DNA of 64,000 nt from Bacteroidaceae bacterium (GTDB taxonomy: Bacteria; Bacteroidota; Bacteroidia; Bacteroidales; Bacteroidaceae), in assembly GCA_017542145.1 (NCBI GenBank), contig JAFXXQ010000047.1, positions 1-64,000 on the forward strand, given 5' to 3'. A program made the translations under genes and the position numbers. This document shows positions 7,832-16,240 of this stretch, one piece after another (the stretch's first letter is position 1; each line of letters starts with the position of its first letter). Under the pieces are notes generated by a model. That model was not told where the DNA came from. It saw only the letters and a list, made by a program, of their open reading frames with translations, and searched no databases.

Positions 7832-9796
7832 ATGAAACGCATCGCATCTCTCATCCTCGCTTCGATGTTCGTTGTGGCTGGCGTCTGTGCCGCCACCAGT
7901 GTCTCCCTCTCCTCCCCCGACGGCAAGATTGTCACTACCGTATCCGTCGGCGACCAGCTCACCTACACGGTAGCCTGCGACGGTATCGTCCTGATGAAGG
8001 ACAATCCCCTTGCCCTCACGCTTTCAAGCGGCGAAGTGCTGGGTGTGAAACCCTCGCTCACAGGCAAGAAAGTCACCTCGGTCGACGAGGACATCCATCC
8101 CGTCGTGCCCCTGAAGTTCAGCATCGTCCGCAACCACTACAACCAGCTCCGCCTCAACTTCAAGGGCGGTTGGTCGGTGGAAATCCGTGCCTACGACGAT
8201 GGCGTGGCCACACGCTTCATCCTCAACCGCAAGGGCACCGTCGACGTCATGGGCGAGACGTTCGGCATCAACCTCGACGCTCCGGCCAAGCTCACCATGC
8301 AGGAGCCCCGCAGCTTCCATTGCAACTACGAGGAGCGCTACACCTTTGCCAACAGCGACGAATGGGGCGCTAAGAAGAAGATTGCCGAACTGCCCTTCTA
8401 CATCGACACCCAGAAGAACGGCATCAAGCTGCTTGTCTCCGAATCGGACCTGAACGACTACCCCTGCCTCTTCATCCGCGGCAATGGTGCCAACAGCTTC
8501 ACCTCCGACTTCCCCCGCCAGCCGCTTGAGTTCAGCGACAACGGCGACCGTAGCGTCCGCATCGACAAGGAAGCCGACTATATGGCCCGCATCAGCGGCA
8601 AGCGTTCTTTGCCCTGGCGCTACATCCTGATTGCCAAGAACGACGGAAAGCTCGTCACCAACACCTTCACCTGCCGTCTGGCCTCGCCCTGCGAGCTGCA
8701 GGGTGACCTCTCGTGGATTAAGCCCGGGCAGGTGAGCTGGGAATGGTGGAACGGTGCAACGCCCTACGGCCCTGACGTCGACTTCGTCTCGGGCTTCAAC
8801 ATGAACACCTACAAGTACTTCATCGATTTCGCTGCCAAGTACGGCATTGAATACATCCTCATGGACGAAGGCTGGGCCAAGGACACCCGCGACCCCTACA
8901 CCCCCAATCCCACCATCGACCTGAAGGAGCTTATCAGCTACGGACAGCAGAAGGGCGTCGGCGTCTTCCTGTGGCTCACATGGCTTACCGTCGAGAAGAA
9001 TCCCGACCTCTTTGCAACCTTCGAACAATGGGGCATCAAGGGCGTGAAGATTGACTTCATGGACCGCAACGACCAGTGGATGGTGAACTTCTACGAGCGC
9101 AACGTCCGTCTTGCTGCCGAGCACCATCTGATGGTGGACTATCACGGAGCCTTCAAGCCTGCCGGCCTCGAATACCGCTTCCCCAACCTCGTCTCCTACG
9201 AAGGTGTGCGCGGTCTGGAACAGGGCGGTGGCTGCCAGCCTGAGAACAACATCTGGCTGCCCTTCATGCGCGGAGCCGTTGGCCCCATGGACTTCACGCC
9301 TGGCGCTATGCTCAACTATCAGCCGGAGAACTATGCTGCCCGCCGTCCCAACAATGCCTCCGTCGGCACCCGCGCTCATCAGCTGGCCATGTACGTCCTC
9401 TACGAGAGCGGCGTGCAGATGCTGGCCGACAACCCCACCCTCTACTATCGCAACGACGACTGCACACGCTTCATCACCTCCGTGCCCGTCACCTGGGACC
9501 AGACGTACGTGATTGAGGCCGAAGCCGGCAAGTATCTTGTCGAAGCCAAGTGCAAGGACGACGTCTGGTACCTGGGCGGCATGATGGGCAAGGAGCCCAC
9601 CGAGGGCATCGACATCACCATCCGCATCAACTTCCTGGGCTCAGGTGCAGCACGCCACCTCACCCTCTTCGAGGATGGCATCAACGCCCACCATCAGGGC
9701 ATGGACTATCGCGTCCGCGAGATGACCGTCCGCAATGGCGACGTCATCACCGTCCACATGGCCCGCAACGGTGGTTTCGCCGCACAAATCAAGTAA
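7832..9796 (+). CDS. Glycoside hydrolase family 97, probable retaining alpha-galactosidase type
   Basis: 654 aa. A signal peptide (cleavage near GVCA-ATS at ~20) directs it to the periplasm. The N-terminal beta-sandwich (to ~280) and catalytic (beta/alpha)8 barrel follow the GH97 order: SWEWWNGATPYG, EYILMDEGWA, GVFLWLTW, GVKIDFMDRNDQ, MVDYHGAFKP, NLVSYEGVRG. Asp408 in KIDFMD sits where the retaining GH97 enzymes carry their nucleophile; inverting SusB-type members use glutamates instead. I therefore favour a retaining alpha-galactosidase-like activity, by inference. A C-terminal beta domain completes it. There is no strong promoter in the 60-bp gap after proS, so read-through is possible. 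Confidence 0.85.
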   Translation: MKRIASLILASMFVVAGVCAATSVSLSSPDGKIVTTVSVGDQLTYTVACDGIVLMKDNPLALTLSSGEVLGVKPSLTGKKVTSVDEDIHPVVPLKFSIVRNHYNQLRLNFKGGWSVEIRAYDDGVATRFILNRKGTVDVMGETFGINLDAPAKLTMQEPRSFHCNYEERYTFANSDEWGAKKKIAELPFYIDTQKNGIKLLVSESDLNDYPCLFIRGNGANSFTSDFPRQPLEFSDNGDRSVRIDKEADYMARISGKRSLPWRYILIAKNDGKLVTNTFTCRLASPCELQGDLSWIKPGQVSWEWWNGATPYGPDVDFVSGFNMNTYKYFIDFAAKYGIEYILMDEGWAKDTRDPYTPNPTIDLKELISYGQQKGVGVFLWLTWLTVEKNPDLFATFEQWGIKGVKIDFMDRNDQWMVNFYERNVRLAAEHHLMVDYHGAFKPAGLEYRFPNLVSYEGVRGLEQGGGCQPENNIWLPFMRGAVGPMDFTPGAMLNYQPENYAARRPNNASVGTRAHQLAMYVLYESGVQMLADNPTLYYRNDDCTRFITSVPVTWDQTYVIEAEAGKYLVEAKCKDDVWYLGGMMGKEPTEGIDITIRINFLGSGAARHLTLFEDGINAHHQGMDYRVREMTVRNGDVITVHMARNGGFAAQIK

Positions 9797-9810
9797 GGCT
9801 ATAAGAATCA

Positions 9811-9930
9811 AAAGTTAAGAATTAAGAGTTAAGAAAAAAGACACTTCAAACGAGCTACTGCATACAAGTCATTCGTCTGAACGCCTGTTTCAATCACTTT
9901 TTCTTAACTCTTAATTCTTAACTCTTAACT
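9811..9930. repeat. Tandem-armed palindromic element, locus 3
   Basis: Left arm 9811-9840 is AAAGTTAAGAATTAAGAG then TTAAGAAAAAAG. Right arm 9896-9930 is its near-perfect reverse complement (CTTTTTCTTAACTCTTAATT onward). Words are 7 bp, GTTAAGA alternating with ATTAAGA. The spacer is about 55 bp. It begins 14 bp after the GH97 stop codon, and its right end abuts the decayed transporter gene. Confidence 0.75.
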
Positions 9931-9932
9931 AA

Positions 9933-10290
9933 CAAATTCTCAGCAAAGAACTTACCTCCGCGGATACCGTATTACAGATTCTTAAGATGCTGGGATGTCT
10001 CGGCATGTTCCTTTTTGGTATGTCGCTCATGAGCGACGGCCTGCAAAAGTTTGCGGGCAACTCGCTGCGCACTTTCATTGCCCGCATGACATCCAACACG
10101 GGCCGTTGCCGCCGCCGAGGATGAAATAAACCTTTGTCGTGACCGCCTGCGTGAGGAGCATATCGCCAACATAGAAAACTGTACTTATGACTATACCTCC
10201 GGCGTCTATTACATCGACGTGATCTGCGAACTGGAGAAAAACGGCGACTTCATCATAAACATCTCCGAAGCCGCCATGCAGATGAAATAA
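9933..10290 (+). pseudogene. Na/Pi cotransporter (NptA-like) remnant with internal deletion
   Basis: Two pieces of one protein family lie head to tail. The first (9933-10125) reads LQILKMLGCLGMFLFGMSLM then SDGLQKFAGNSLRTFIARMT, the first membrane segment of Na/Pi cotransporters, and then stops in another frame. The second (about 10105-10290) reads EDEINLCRDRLREEHI, then YDYTSGVYYIDVICELEK and NGDFIINISEAAMQMK-stop, the end of the PhoU-like C-terminal domain. The middle, normally well over 400 residues, is gone, and there is no start codon: the frame opens right after a stop next to the palindromic element. A once functional phosphate transporter appears to have been lost by a large internal deletion. 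Confidence 0.8.
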
Positions 10291-10352
10291 GAACGGCAGG
10301 AAAACGGACGGGAAGAGTGAATCTGACGCGGACTTCCAGCCCACGATACTCG

Positions 10353-12788
10353 CTAGTTTAGCGTCAGCTCGGCAGACTCCATGCCGTCGGCCGTGAAAGT
10401 GACGATGGTAGCCGTGGCAGCCGTGGCGGGAAGGGCGATATAGGCCACCAGACGGCCCTGGCCAAGCATCTTCACGGGCGACTGAGGAGCCGACATATCG
10501 AAATTCAGGGCATTTTCCATACCCAGCAGCCGCGCACCTTCGGCCACGGCACAGGTGACGGGAGCCATGCTCATCCGTGCCCGCTCGCCGTTGGCATCGA
10601 CAGCCTCCACCAACACCTGCGCCAGTGCTGGCGACTGGGCGACGACGGTGGCCCTCAGGCGCACAGGCTCTCCCACTGTACGGATAGCATACTGGCACAG
10701 AGCCTTCCCTGCGGCATCGCAGCCCTCGCAAATGAGCTCGCCGGCGGCGTAAGGGATGACCCACGTGATGATTCCCGTCTCACGGTCGTAAGGCTGCAGC
10801 TCGCCCACCACCTCTACGGAATCGGGCGTAGCGACGCGCTTCAGCAGCAGACGTGCCTGCGCCGTGTTCGTGTAACAGACCACTCGGACGTTCTGCCCCT
10901 CCTCGTAGTTCCATATATCCTGTGCATCCATCGAGAGGCGCGGACGACGGGCTGGCGCAGGGGCACTCTCCTCGCCCTCACGGCGGCGCGGCTGGCGCTC
11001 AGGATAGGTGCCGATATAGGCCACGGGCTCTGTAGCCCACAGCGCCTGGCGGAACCGCCCGCGGGGTTTCATGAAGCCGGCAAAGTCAATGAGGCCCGTG
11101 TTCAGTCCGCGCGACGGCCAGGCACCCGATTCGCCCAGATAGTCGAGCCCCGTCCATACGAACTGTCCGAAGATGTGGCGGTTGTCCCTCACGGCCAACC
11201 ATTGCTCGTAGCCCACACTGGTCTCGCTGCCATAGATAATGCGCTGGGGGTACTTCTCGTGGTCGGTGGAATAACGGTTCTCGGTATAGTTATAGCCCAC
11301 CACGCCGACAGCCTCAGGGTAAGCCGTTTCGTTGCTCATCACCACGCCAGCCAAGGCACCGGTGACGGGACGGGTGTAGTCGATGCTGCGGACAATGCCC
11401 GACAGCCTCTTGGCAATCTCGCCGATGCGCTCGGCACGCGGGGCATCGGGCTTATAGCCGCCGTACATGGGCTGGCTGATGCTGGTGCCGTCAAGCACGG
11501 GGTGTGAGTAGGGATCGTTGGGATAGTCCACCTCGTTGCCGATGCTCCAGAGGAAAACGCTGGGGTGGTTCCTGTCGCGGCGCACCATGTCGGCCACGTC
11601 ACGGTCAATCCATTCGGCAAAGAAGTCGGCCGTACCCTCGAAGCCGGGCTCGCCCTTGTTCCAACCCTTCAGCCATTTGCGCTTGGGAAATTCCCACTCG
11701 TCAGAAGCCTCGTCGATGACCAGCAGCCCCAGTTCGTCGCAGAGGTCGTAGAGGTCGGGGTTCTGCGGATTGTGACTGCAGCGGATGGCGTTAGCCCCCA
11801 TTTCCTGCAAGGCGGTCAGACGGCGCTGCCACACCTCGCGCGGCACAGCAGCACCCAGCACGCCGGCATCGTGGTGTACGCACACGCCCTTCACCTTGAT
11901 GTTTCTGCCGTTGAGGAAGAAGCCCTCGTCGGGCGTGAAACGCAGCGTGCGCAGTCCGGCACGGTAGGTTGTAGCGTCGATGGGACTGCCGTTGCGCCGC
12001 AACTCGGCACGATAGGTGTAGAGGAACGGGCTGCCGAGATCCCACTTCCGCGGTTGGGGCACGCGGAGCATGGTCATGGCCACGCCTGACGAGACAGCAG
12101 TCGACGTCTCAGCCACCAGCGAGTCGCCCATCAGGAACGAGAAGGCAACGGTGTAACTGCCGTCGTCCTCGGCACCCTCGACCTTCGATTCCACTTGCAC
12201 CATCGCCTCTTTGTCCGACAGCGACAGCAGACGGTACGTCGTCCCCCACTGGGCGAGATGCACCGTGGGAGCCTCCACCAGCCACACGTCGCGCCAGATA
12301 CCTGAGCCTGTGTACCAGCGCGAGTCAGCCTGCCGGCTATGATCCACCCTCACCAGCAGGGTGTCGGGCCGGCCGGCATCGTTCGTCAGATAGTCCGTCA
12401 GCTCGTAGCAGAACGACACATAGCCGTTGGGGCGGTAGCCTAGCACCTGTCCGTTGAGCCAGACGGTGCTGCGGTTATAGACGCCGTCGAAGCAGACATA
12501 CTTCCGCTGCGCTGATGCAGAGTCCGATTGCTTTATGGGTTTCCTATACCACCCTACTCCGCCAGGCAGATAGCCGGTGCAACTGGCCAGGGTGTCGGAG
12601 GGCGTGGCCTCGATGCTCCAGTCGTGCGGCAGCGTCACAGGGCGCCACGCTACGCTGTCCATCGAAAATTCCCATCCGTCGTTCCACCGCTCCACATGAC
12701 CGAAGCCGACGGGATTGTTCACCTGTGCCTGCACATTCATGCTAAGGCACACTGCTGCCACGACTGGGAAGTAGGAAAAAAGTTTCAT
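10353..12788 (-). CDS. Glycoside hydrolase family 2 (beta-galactosidase-like)
   Basis: 811 aa with a signal peptide (cleavage near NVQA-QVN). Domain order is sugar-binding jelly roll with LPHDWSIE and GGVGWYRK, immunoglobulin-like domain, then TIM barrel. The acid/base is in WSIGNEVDY (about E418), the nucleophile in IYGSETSVGY (about E521), and the substrate arginine/histidine/asparagine segment in IRCSHNPQNPDLYDLCDE. The last ~200 residues form further beta domains. It should remove a non-reducing beta-galactoside or related sugar in the periplasm. The ATG at 12788 gives the signal peptide MKLFSYFPV; the upstream TTG is not needed. No SusC/D or regulator accompanies it. Confidence 0.85.
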   Translation of the reverse strand: MKLFSYFPVVAAVCLSMNVQAQVNNPVGFGHVERWNDGWEFSMDSVAWRPVTLPHDWSIEATPSDTLASCTGYLPGGVGWYRKPIKQSDSASAQRKYVCFDGVYNRSTVWLNGQVLGYRPNGYVSFCYELTDYLTNDAGRPDTLLVRVDHSRQADSRWYTGSGIWRDVWLVEAPTVHLAQWGTTYRLLSLSDKEAMVQVESKVEGAEDDGSYTVAFSFLMGDSLVAETSTAVSSGVAMTMLRVPQPRKWDLGSPFLYTYRAELRRNGSPIDATTYRAGLRTLRFTPDEGFFLNGRNIKVKGVCVHHDAGVLGAAVPREVWQRRLTALQEMGANAIRCSHNPQNPDLYDLCDELGLLVIDEASDEWEFPKRKWLKGWNKGEPGFEGTADFFAEWIDRDVADMVRRDRNHPSVFLWSIGNEVDYPNDPYSHPVLDGTSISQPMYGGYKPDAPRAERIGEIAKRLSGIVRSIDYTRPVTGALAGVVMSNETAYPEAVGVVGYNYTENRYSTDHEKYPQRIIYGSETSVGYEQWLAVRDNRHIFGQFVWTGLDYLGESGAWPSRGLNTGLIDFAGFMKPRGRFRQALWATEPVAYIGTYPERQPRRREGEESAPAPARRPRLSMDAQDIWNYEEGQNVRVVCYTNTAQARLLLKRVATPDSVEVVGELQPYDRETGIITWVIPYAAGELICEGCDAAGKALCQYAIRTVGEPVRLRATVVAQSPALAQVLVEAVDANGERARMSMAPVTCAVAEGARLLGMENALNFDMSAPQSPVKMLGQGRLVAYIALPATAATATIVTFTADGMESAELTLN

Positions 12789-12828
12789 GGTCAAAGAATT
12801 AAAGAGTTATGAAATAAGTTTTTGGGTA

Positions 12829-13566
12829 TTACTCGAAGTAGAAGTTGAACACAATCATGCGGCTTCGTGCAGCATCGATTGCCTGGGTGTATTTCAGCAG
12901 ATTCTTGTCAATGAGGTCGCTGCGGTCGCGTACCAGGACATTTGGCAATCCGAAGCAGAACTTCACCTCGGGGATGAGCTTGAAGAAAGGCAGATAGAAG
13001 TCGCAGCCCATTCCCACCTCGAAACAGAAGTCGAGGCGATGCACGAGCAACTCCTTCTGCTTCTTCACCGTAAGGTCAAGCATCGGCACCACACCCGCCA
13101 CCATGTAGGGGCGGTAGTTGTTGAATCGCGGCGCACTCCATTTCATGTCCACCGGCACCGTGAAGTACGTCGATTTGATGGTCTGCTGCGTGCCGGCTCC
13201 CGTCAGCTGCTCGCAGAACTCCACTGTCTTGTCGCCGAAGTACATCGTGGGGATGATACGCAGCGAGAGCTCGTTGGTGAACCTCGCCTCACCCAGCACA
13301 CCCACGTTGAAGCCTGGACTGTACGAGGGTACATCGGCAAACCACGACTCCTCGGTGCCGTCCTCCAGCACGTTCACATGGCCGTTGTGCACCATCTCCA
13401 AATCCTGCAAATGAAGACCGAAGAGGAATCCGTAGTGCCAGGCACGGAGGTCGATGTACGGACGGTTCTGCACCTTCCGCGTCTGAGCCGGTGCCGGAAG
13501 GGCTCCAACGAGCATCTCCGCCATCAGCACCATCATCATCGCTATACGTAAACAGCGTTTGAACAT
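12829..13566 (-). CDS. PorT-family outer-membrane beta-barrel protein
   Basis: 245 aa starting at MFKRCLRIAM, with a signal peptide ending near APAQ-TRK. The rest is alternating amphipathic strands, with a C-terminal aromatic ending MIVFNFYFE typical of outer-membrane barrels. Features such as LRAWHYGFLFGLHLQDLEM and the Asp/Arg-rich tail resemble PorT, a barrel needed for type IX secretion and gliding in Bacteroidota. The window has two secreted enzymes with T9SS-like tails (27632 and 32118), which would suit such a role, but many related barrels are not the true PorT. It lies downstream of the GH2 start on the same strand and is divergent from mtaB. Confidence 0.7.
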   Translation of the reverse strand: MFKRCLRIAMMMVLMAEMLVGALPAPAQTRKVQNRPYIDLRAWHYGFLFGLHLQDLEMVHNGHVNVLEDGTEESWFADVPSYSPGFNVGVLGEARFTNELSLRIIPTMYFGDKTVEFCEQLTGAGTQQTIKSTYFTVPVDMKWSAPRFNNYRPYMVAGVVPMLDLTVKKQKELLVHRLDFCFEVGMGCDFYLPFFKLIPEVKFCFGLPNVLVRDRSDLIDKNLLKYTQAIDAARSRMIVFNFYFE

Positions 13567-13629
13567 ACGTCCTTTAAACGTAGAATCTCCAACAATTAGT
13601 ATAAAAAAATAAGGATTTGTCGTAATAAA

Positions 13630-13661
13630 TTTGCTTTTCCTCTCGGCTTGCACTATTTTTG
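13630..13661 (+). promoter_or_regulatory. Promoter of the mtaB operon
   Basis: TTTG at 13630-13633, 20 bp spacer, TATTTTTG at 13654-13661. Both boxes match the Bacteroidota consensus at ideal spacing. The ATG of mtaB is 20 bp downstream. Confidence 0.75.
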
Positions 13662-13680
13662 CAACTAAAATTTTCCAGGC

Positions 13681-15075
13681 ATGACGGACGACCACTTTTT
13701 TAGCGACAGGAAGGCGGCCTACTACACCCTGGGCTGCAAGTTGAACTTCTCCGAGGCATCGTCCATCGGACGCAGCCTTCAGGAAGCCGGCTATCGCACA
13801 GCCCGTACGGGCGAGGTGGCGGACGTCGTCGTCGTCAGCACCTGCTCCGTCACCGAGGTGGCCGACCGTAAGGGGCGTCAGGCCATTCACCGTCTTGCCC
13901 GCCAGCATCCTGGCGCACAGATTATTGTCACAGGTTGCTATGCCCAGCTCAAGCCCGATGAGGTGGCGTCCATCCCAGGCGTCAGCCTCGTGCTCGGCCA
14001 GAACGAGAAGGGCAAGCTGCTGGAGTTCCTAAAATTGAAAAATGTGGAATCAGGAATCAGGAATTATCCTGAGGACGACAGCCACGCGCAGCCAATTCCT
14101 GATTCTTCAAAAGTCCGCGTCTCCCCCCTCTGGGGCAAGGAGGCGGGGGAAGCCGTCTTCATGCCGTCGTGTTCGCAGGGCGACCGCACTCGCTGGTGGC
14201 TGAAGGTACAGGACGGCTGCGACTACTTCTGCTCCTACTGTACCATCCCCTATGCCCGCGGCCGCAGCCGAAACGGCAGCATCGCCACCCTCGTCCGTCA
14301 GGCTGAGGAAGCCGCGGCGCAGGGCGCCAAGGAGATTGTCATCACGGGCGTCAACATCGGCGACTTCGGCAAGACCACCGGCGAATCGTTCATCGACCTC
14401 ATCCGCGCGCTCGACGGCGTGGCGGGCATCAGCCGCTATCGCATCTCCTCCCTCGAGCCCGACCTCCTCACCGACGAAATCATCGACTTCGTAGCCCGTT
14501 CGCGGGCGTTCATGCCCCACTTCCATATCCCCCTCCAGTCGGGCAGCGACGAGGTGCTGCGCCTCATGCGCCGCCGCTACGACTCGGCGCTCTTCCGCCA
14601 GAAGGTCCAGCGCATCAAAGCCGTCATGCCCCATGCCTTCATCGGCGTCGATGTCATCGTGGGCACGCGCGGCGAGACCGACGAGCACTTCCGCCAGACG
14701 TACGACTTCCTCCGCAGCCTCGACGTCACCCAGCTGCACGTCTTCAGCTACTCCGAGCGCCCAGGCACGGCAGCCCTGAAGATTGACGGCCCTGTGCCCT
14801 CGGCCGAGAAACACCGCCGCAGCGAGCTCCTGCTGGCACTCTCCGCCGAGAAGACGCACGCCTTCTACGCCTCCCACATCGGGCGCACGGCCACCGTGCT
14901 GCTCGAGCATCAAAAACGCGGCGTCCCCATCTCGGGTTTTACGGAGAACTACATCCGCGTGGAGATGGCGCCATCCCCCACCCCTTTGAAAGACAACACC
15001 CTCGTCCATGTCCGCCTCGGCGATTTCTCTGCTGACGGCACGGCACTAAAGGGAAAAGAAGAATCTGAACAATGA
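13681..15075 (+). CDS. mtaB: tRNA t6A37 methylthiotransferase with in-frame palindromic insertion
   Basis: 464 aa. A radical-SAM enzyme that converts t6A37 to ms2t6A in tRNAs reading ANN codons. The N-terminal MTTase domain has three cluster cysteines (C19 in LGCKLN, C55 in STCSVT, C86 in VTGCYAQ). The radical SAM core has C180-x3-C184-x2-C187 in DGCDYFCSYC, and a C-terminal TRAM-like region follows. This three-cysteine pattern plus TCSVTEVADRKGR fits MtaB rather than MiaB or RimO. Residues ~122-142 (ESGIRNYPEDDS onward) come from a palindromic DNA element and have no counterpart that I recall in the family, which is usually about 430-440 aa. The gene overlaps the next one by ATGA. Confidence 0.9.
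   Translation: MTDDHFFSDRKAAYYTLGCKLNFSEASSIGRSLQEAGYRTARTGEVADVVVVSTCSVTEVADRKGRQAIHRLARQHPGAQIIVTGCYAQLKPDEVASIPGVSLVLGQNEKGKLLEFLKLKNVESGIRNYPEDDSHAQPIPDSSKVRVSPLWGKEAGEAVFMPSCSQGDRTRWWLKVQDGCDYFCSYCTIPYARGRSRNGSIATLVRQAEEAAAQGAKEIVITGVNIGDFGKTTGESFIDLIRALDGVAGISRYRISSLEPDLLTDEIIDFVARSRAFMPHFHIPLQSGSDEVLRLMRRRYDSALFRQKVQRIKAVMPHAFIGVDVIVGTRGETDEHFRQTYDFLRSLDVTQLHVFSYSERPGTAALKIDGPVPSAEKHRRSELLLALSAEKTHAFYASHIGRTATVLLEHQKRGVPISGFTENYIRVEMAPSPTPLKDNTLVHVRLGDFSADGTALKGKEESEQ
14046..14108. repeat. Tandem-armed palindromic element inside mtaB, locus 4
   Basis: The left arm GGAATCA-GGAATCA-GGAATTA (14045-14065) is 7-bp words. The right arm CCAATTCCTGATTCTTC (14092-14108) is its inverted partner. 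The insert keeps the reading frame and encodes a hydrophilic loop between the MTTase and radical-SAM domains. Confidence 0.65.
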
Positions 15076-16223
15076 AAGTATCCGTCGTCATACTCAACTG
15101 GAATGCCGAGCACCTGCTGCGCCAGTTCCTTCCGTCCGTCGTCCATCACAGCGAGGGCGAGGGCATCGAGGTCGTGGTAGCCGACAACGGCTCCACCGAC
15201 GGCTCACTGGCTCTGCTGGCGTCAGAATTCCCCACCGTGCGCATCATCGCCCTCGACCAGAACTACGGCTTTGCCGAGGGCTACAACCGCGCCCTGGCTC
15301 ACGTCGATGCCGAATATGCCGTGCTGCTCAACGACGATGTGGAGGTCACCCCCGGCTGGCTCACGCCGCTCGCCACCTTCATGGACACCCACCCCGGCTA
15401 CGCCGCCTGTCAGCCCAAGCTGATGAGCTGGCACGAGCGTGACCGCTTCGAGTATGCCGGTGCCTGCGGCGGCTACCTCGACCGCTACGGCTACCCCTTC
15501 TGCCGCGGCCGTATCTTCAACACCATCGAAACCGACCACGGACAATATGATGAGAGTCAACAGGTCAACGAGTCTACGAGTCTACAAGTGGATGCAGACC
15601 GATTACAGCACGTTGACTCGTTGACTCGTAGACCCGTTGACTCGTTGACTCGTAGACCCGTTGACCTCCTTTGGGCCACCGGCGCCTGCCTGTTCATCCG
15701 CATGGCAGACTACCGCGCGGCGGGCGGGCTCGACGGCCGTTTCTTCGCCCACATGGAGGAGGTGGACCTCTGCTGGCGTCTGCGCTGCCGTGGACGCCGT
15801 ATAGCCTGCGTGACGGACAGCGTGGTCTATCACGTCGGCGGTGCCTCGCTGCAAGCCGGCAGTCCGCGCAAGACGTTCCTCAACTTCCGCAACAACCTGC
15901 TGATGCTCTACAAGAACCTCCCGCCACGCGAGCTGCGCCCCGTGCTGCGTGTGCGCGCCCTGCTCGATGTCGTTGCCGCCTTCACGTTCCTGCTGAAGGG
16001 CGAGGGGCGCAACTTCTTCGCCGTGTTCCGTGCCCGCCGTGCCTTCCGCCGTCTGAAGCCCGATTTCATCGCCAGTCGGCAGGAGAACATCGCTGCCGCC
16101 ACTGCTGCCGGCAACCCCGCCCTTGCCGTTGCTGAGCGCCGCCCCTGGAGCATCCTCGTCCAGTACCACCTTCGCCACCGCCATACCTACGACCAACTGA
16201 AAAAAAAAGTCCTTAATCCCTAA
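15072..16223 (+). CDS. Family 2 glycosyltransferase with in-frame palindromic insertion
   Basis: 383 aa. GT-A fold: VSVVILNWN at the N-terminus, VVADNGSTDGS nucleotide-binding loop, and LLNDDVEVTPGW with the metal-binding acidic pair D88-D89. WATGACLFIR and EEVDLCWRLR follow, the latter holding the probable catalytic acid. It resembles rhamnosyltransferase-like enzymes that extend surface polysaccharide. Start ATG overlaps the mtaB stop, so translation is probably coupled. Residues ~161-197 hold the low-complexity stretch VDSLTRRPVDSLTRRPVD, encoded by a palindromic insert; without it, DHGQYD would run straight into VDLLWATGACLFIR as in ordinary family members. The C-terminal ~100 residues are basic and may associate with the membrane. 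Confidence 0.85.
   Translation: MKVSVVILNWNAEHLLRQFLPSVVHHSEGEGIEVVVADNGSTDGSLALLASEFPTVRIIALDQNYGFAEGYNRALAHVDAEYAVLLNDDVEVTPGWLTPLATFMDTHPGYAACQPKLMSWHERDRFEYAGACGGYLDRYGYPFCRGRIFNTIETDHGQYDESQQVNESTSLQVDADRLQHVDSLTRRPVDSLTRRPVDLLWATGACLFIRMADYRAAGGLDGRFFAHMEEVDLCWRLRCRGRRIACVTDSVVYHVGGASLQAGSPRKTFLNFRNNLLMLYKNLPPRELRPVLRVRALLDVVAAFTFLLKGEGRNFFAVFRARRAFRRLKPDFIASRQENIAAATAAGNPALAVAERRPWSILVQYHLRHRHTYDQLKKKVLNP
15553..15667. repeat. Tandem-armed palindromic element inside the glycosyltransferase gene, locus 5
   Basis: The left arm (15553-15587) contains GTCAACAGGTCAACGAGTC then TACGAGTCTAC. The right arm (15611-15666) has 8-bp words GTTGACTC-GTTGACTC-GTAGACCC repeated twice and ending GTTGACC. 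Three words make 24 bp, so the array translates as a perfect 8-residue repeat, VDSLTRRP. The arms are inverted relative to each other and the frame is kept. Confidence 0.8.
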
Positions 16224-16240
16224 CTCTTCACAAAATAAAA

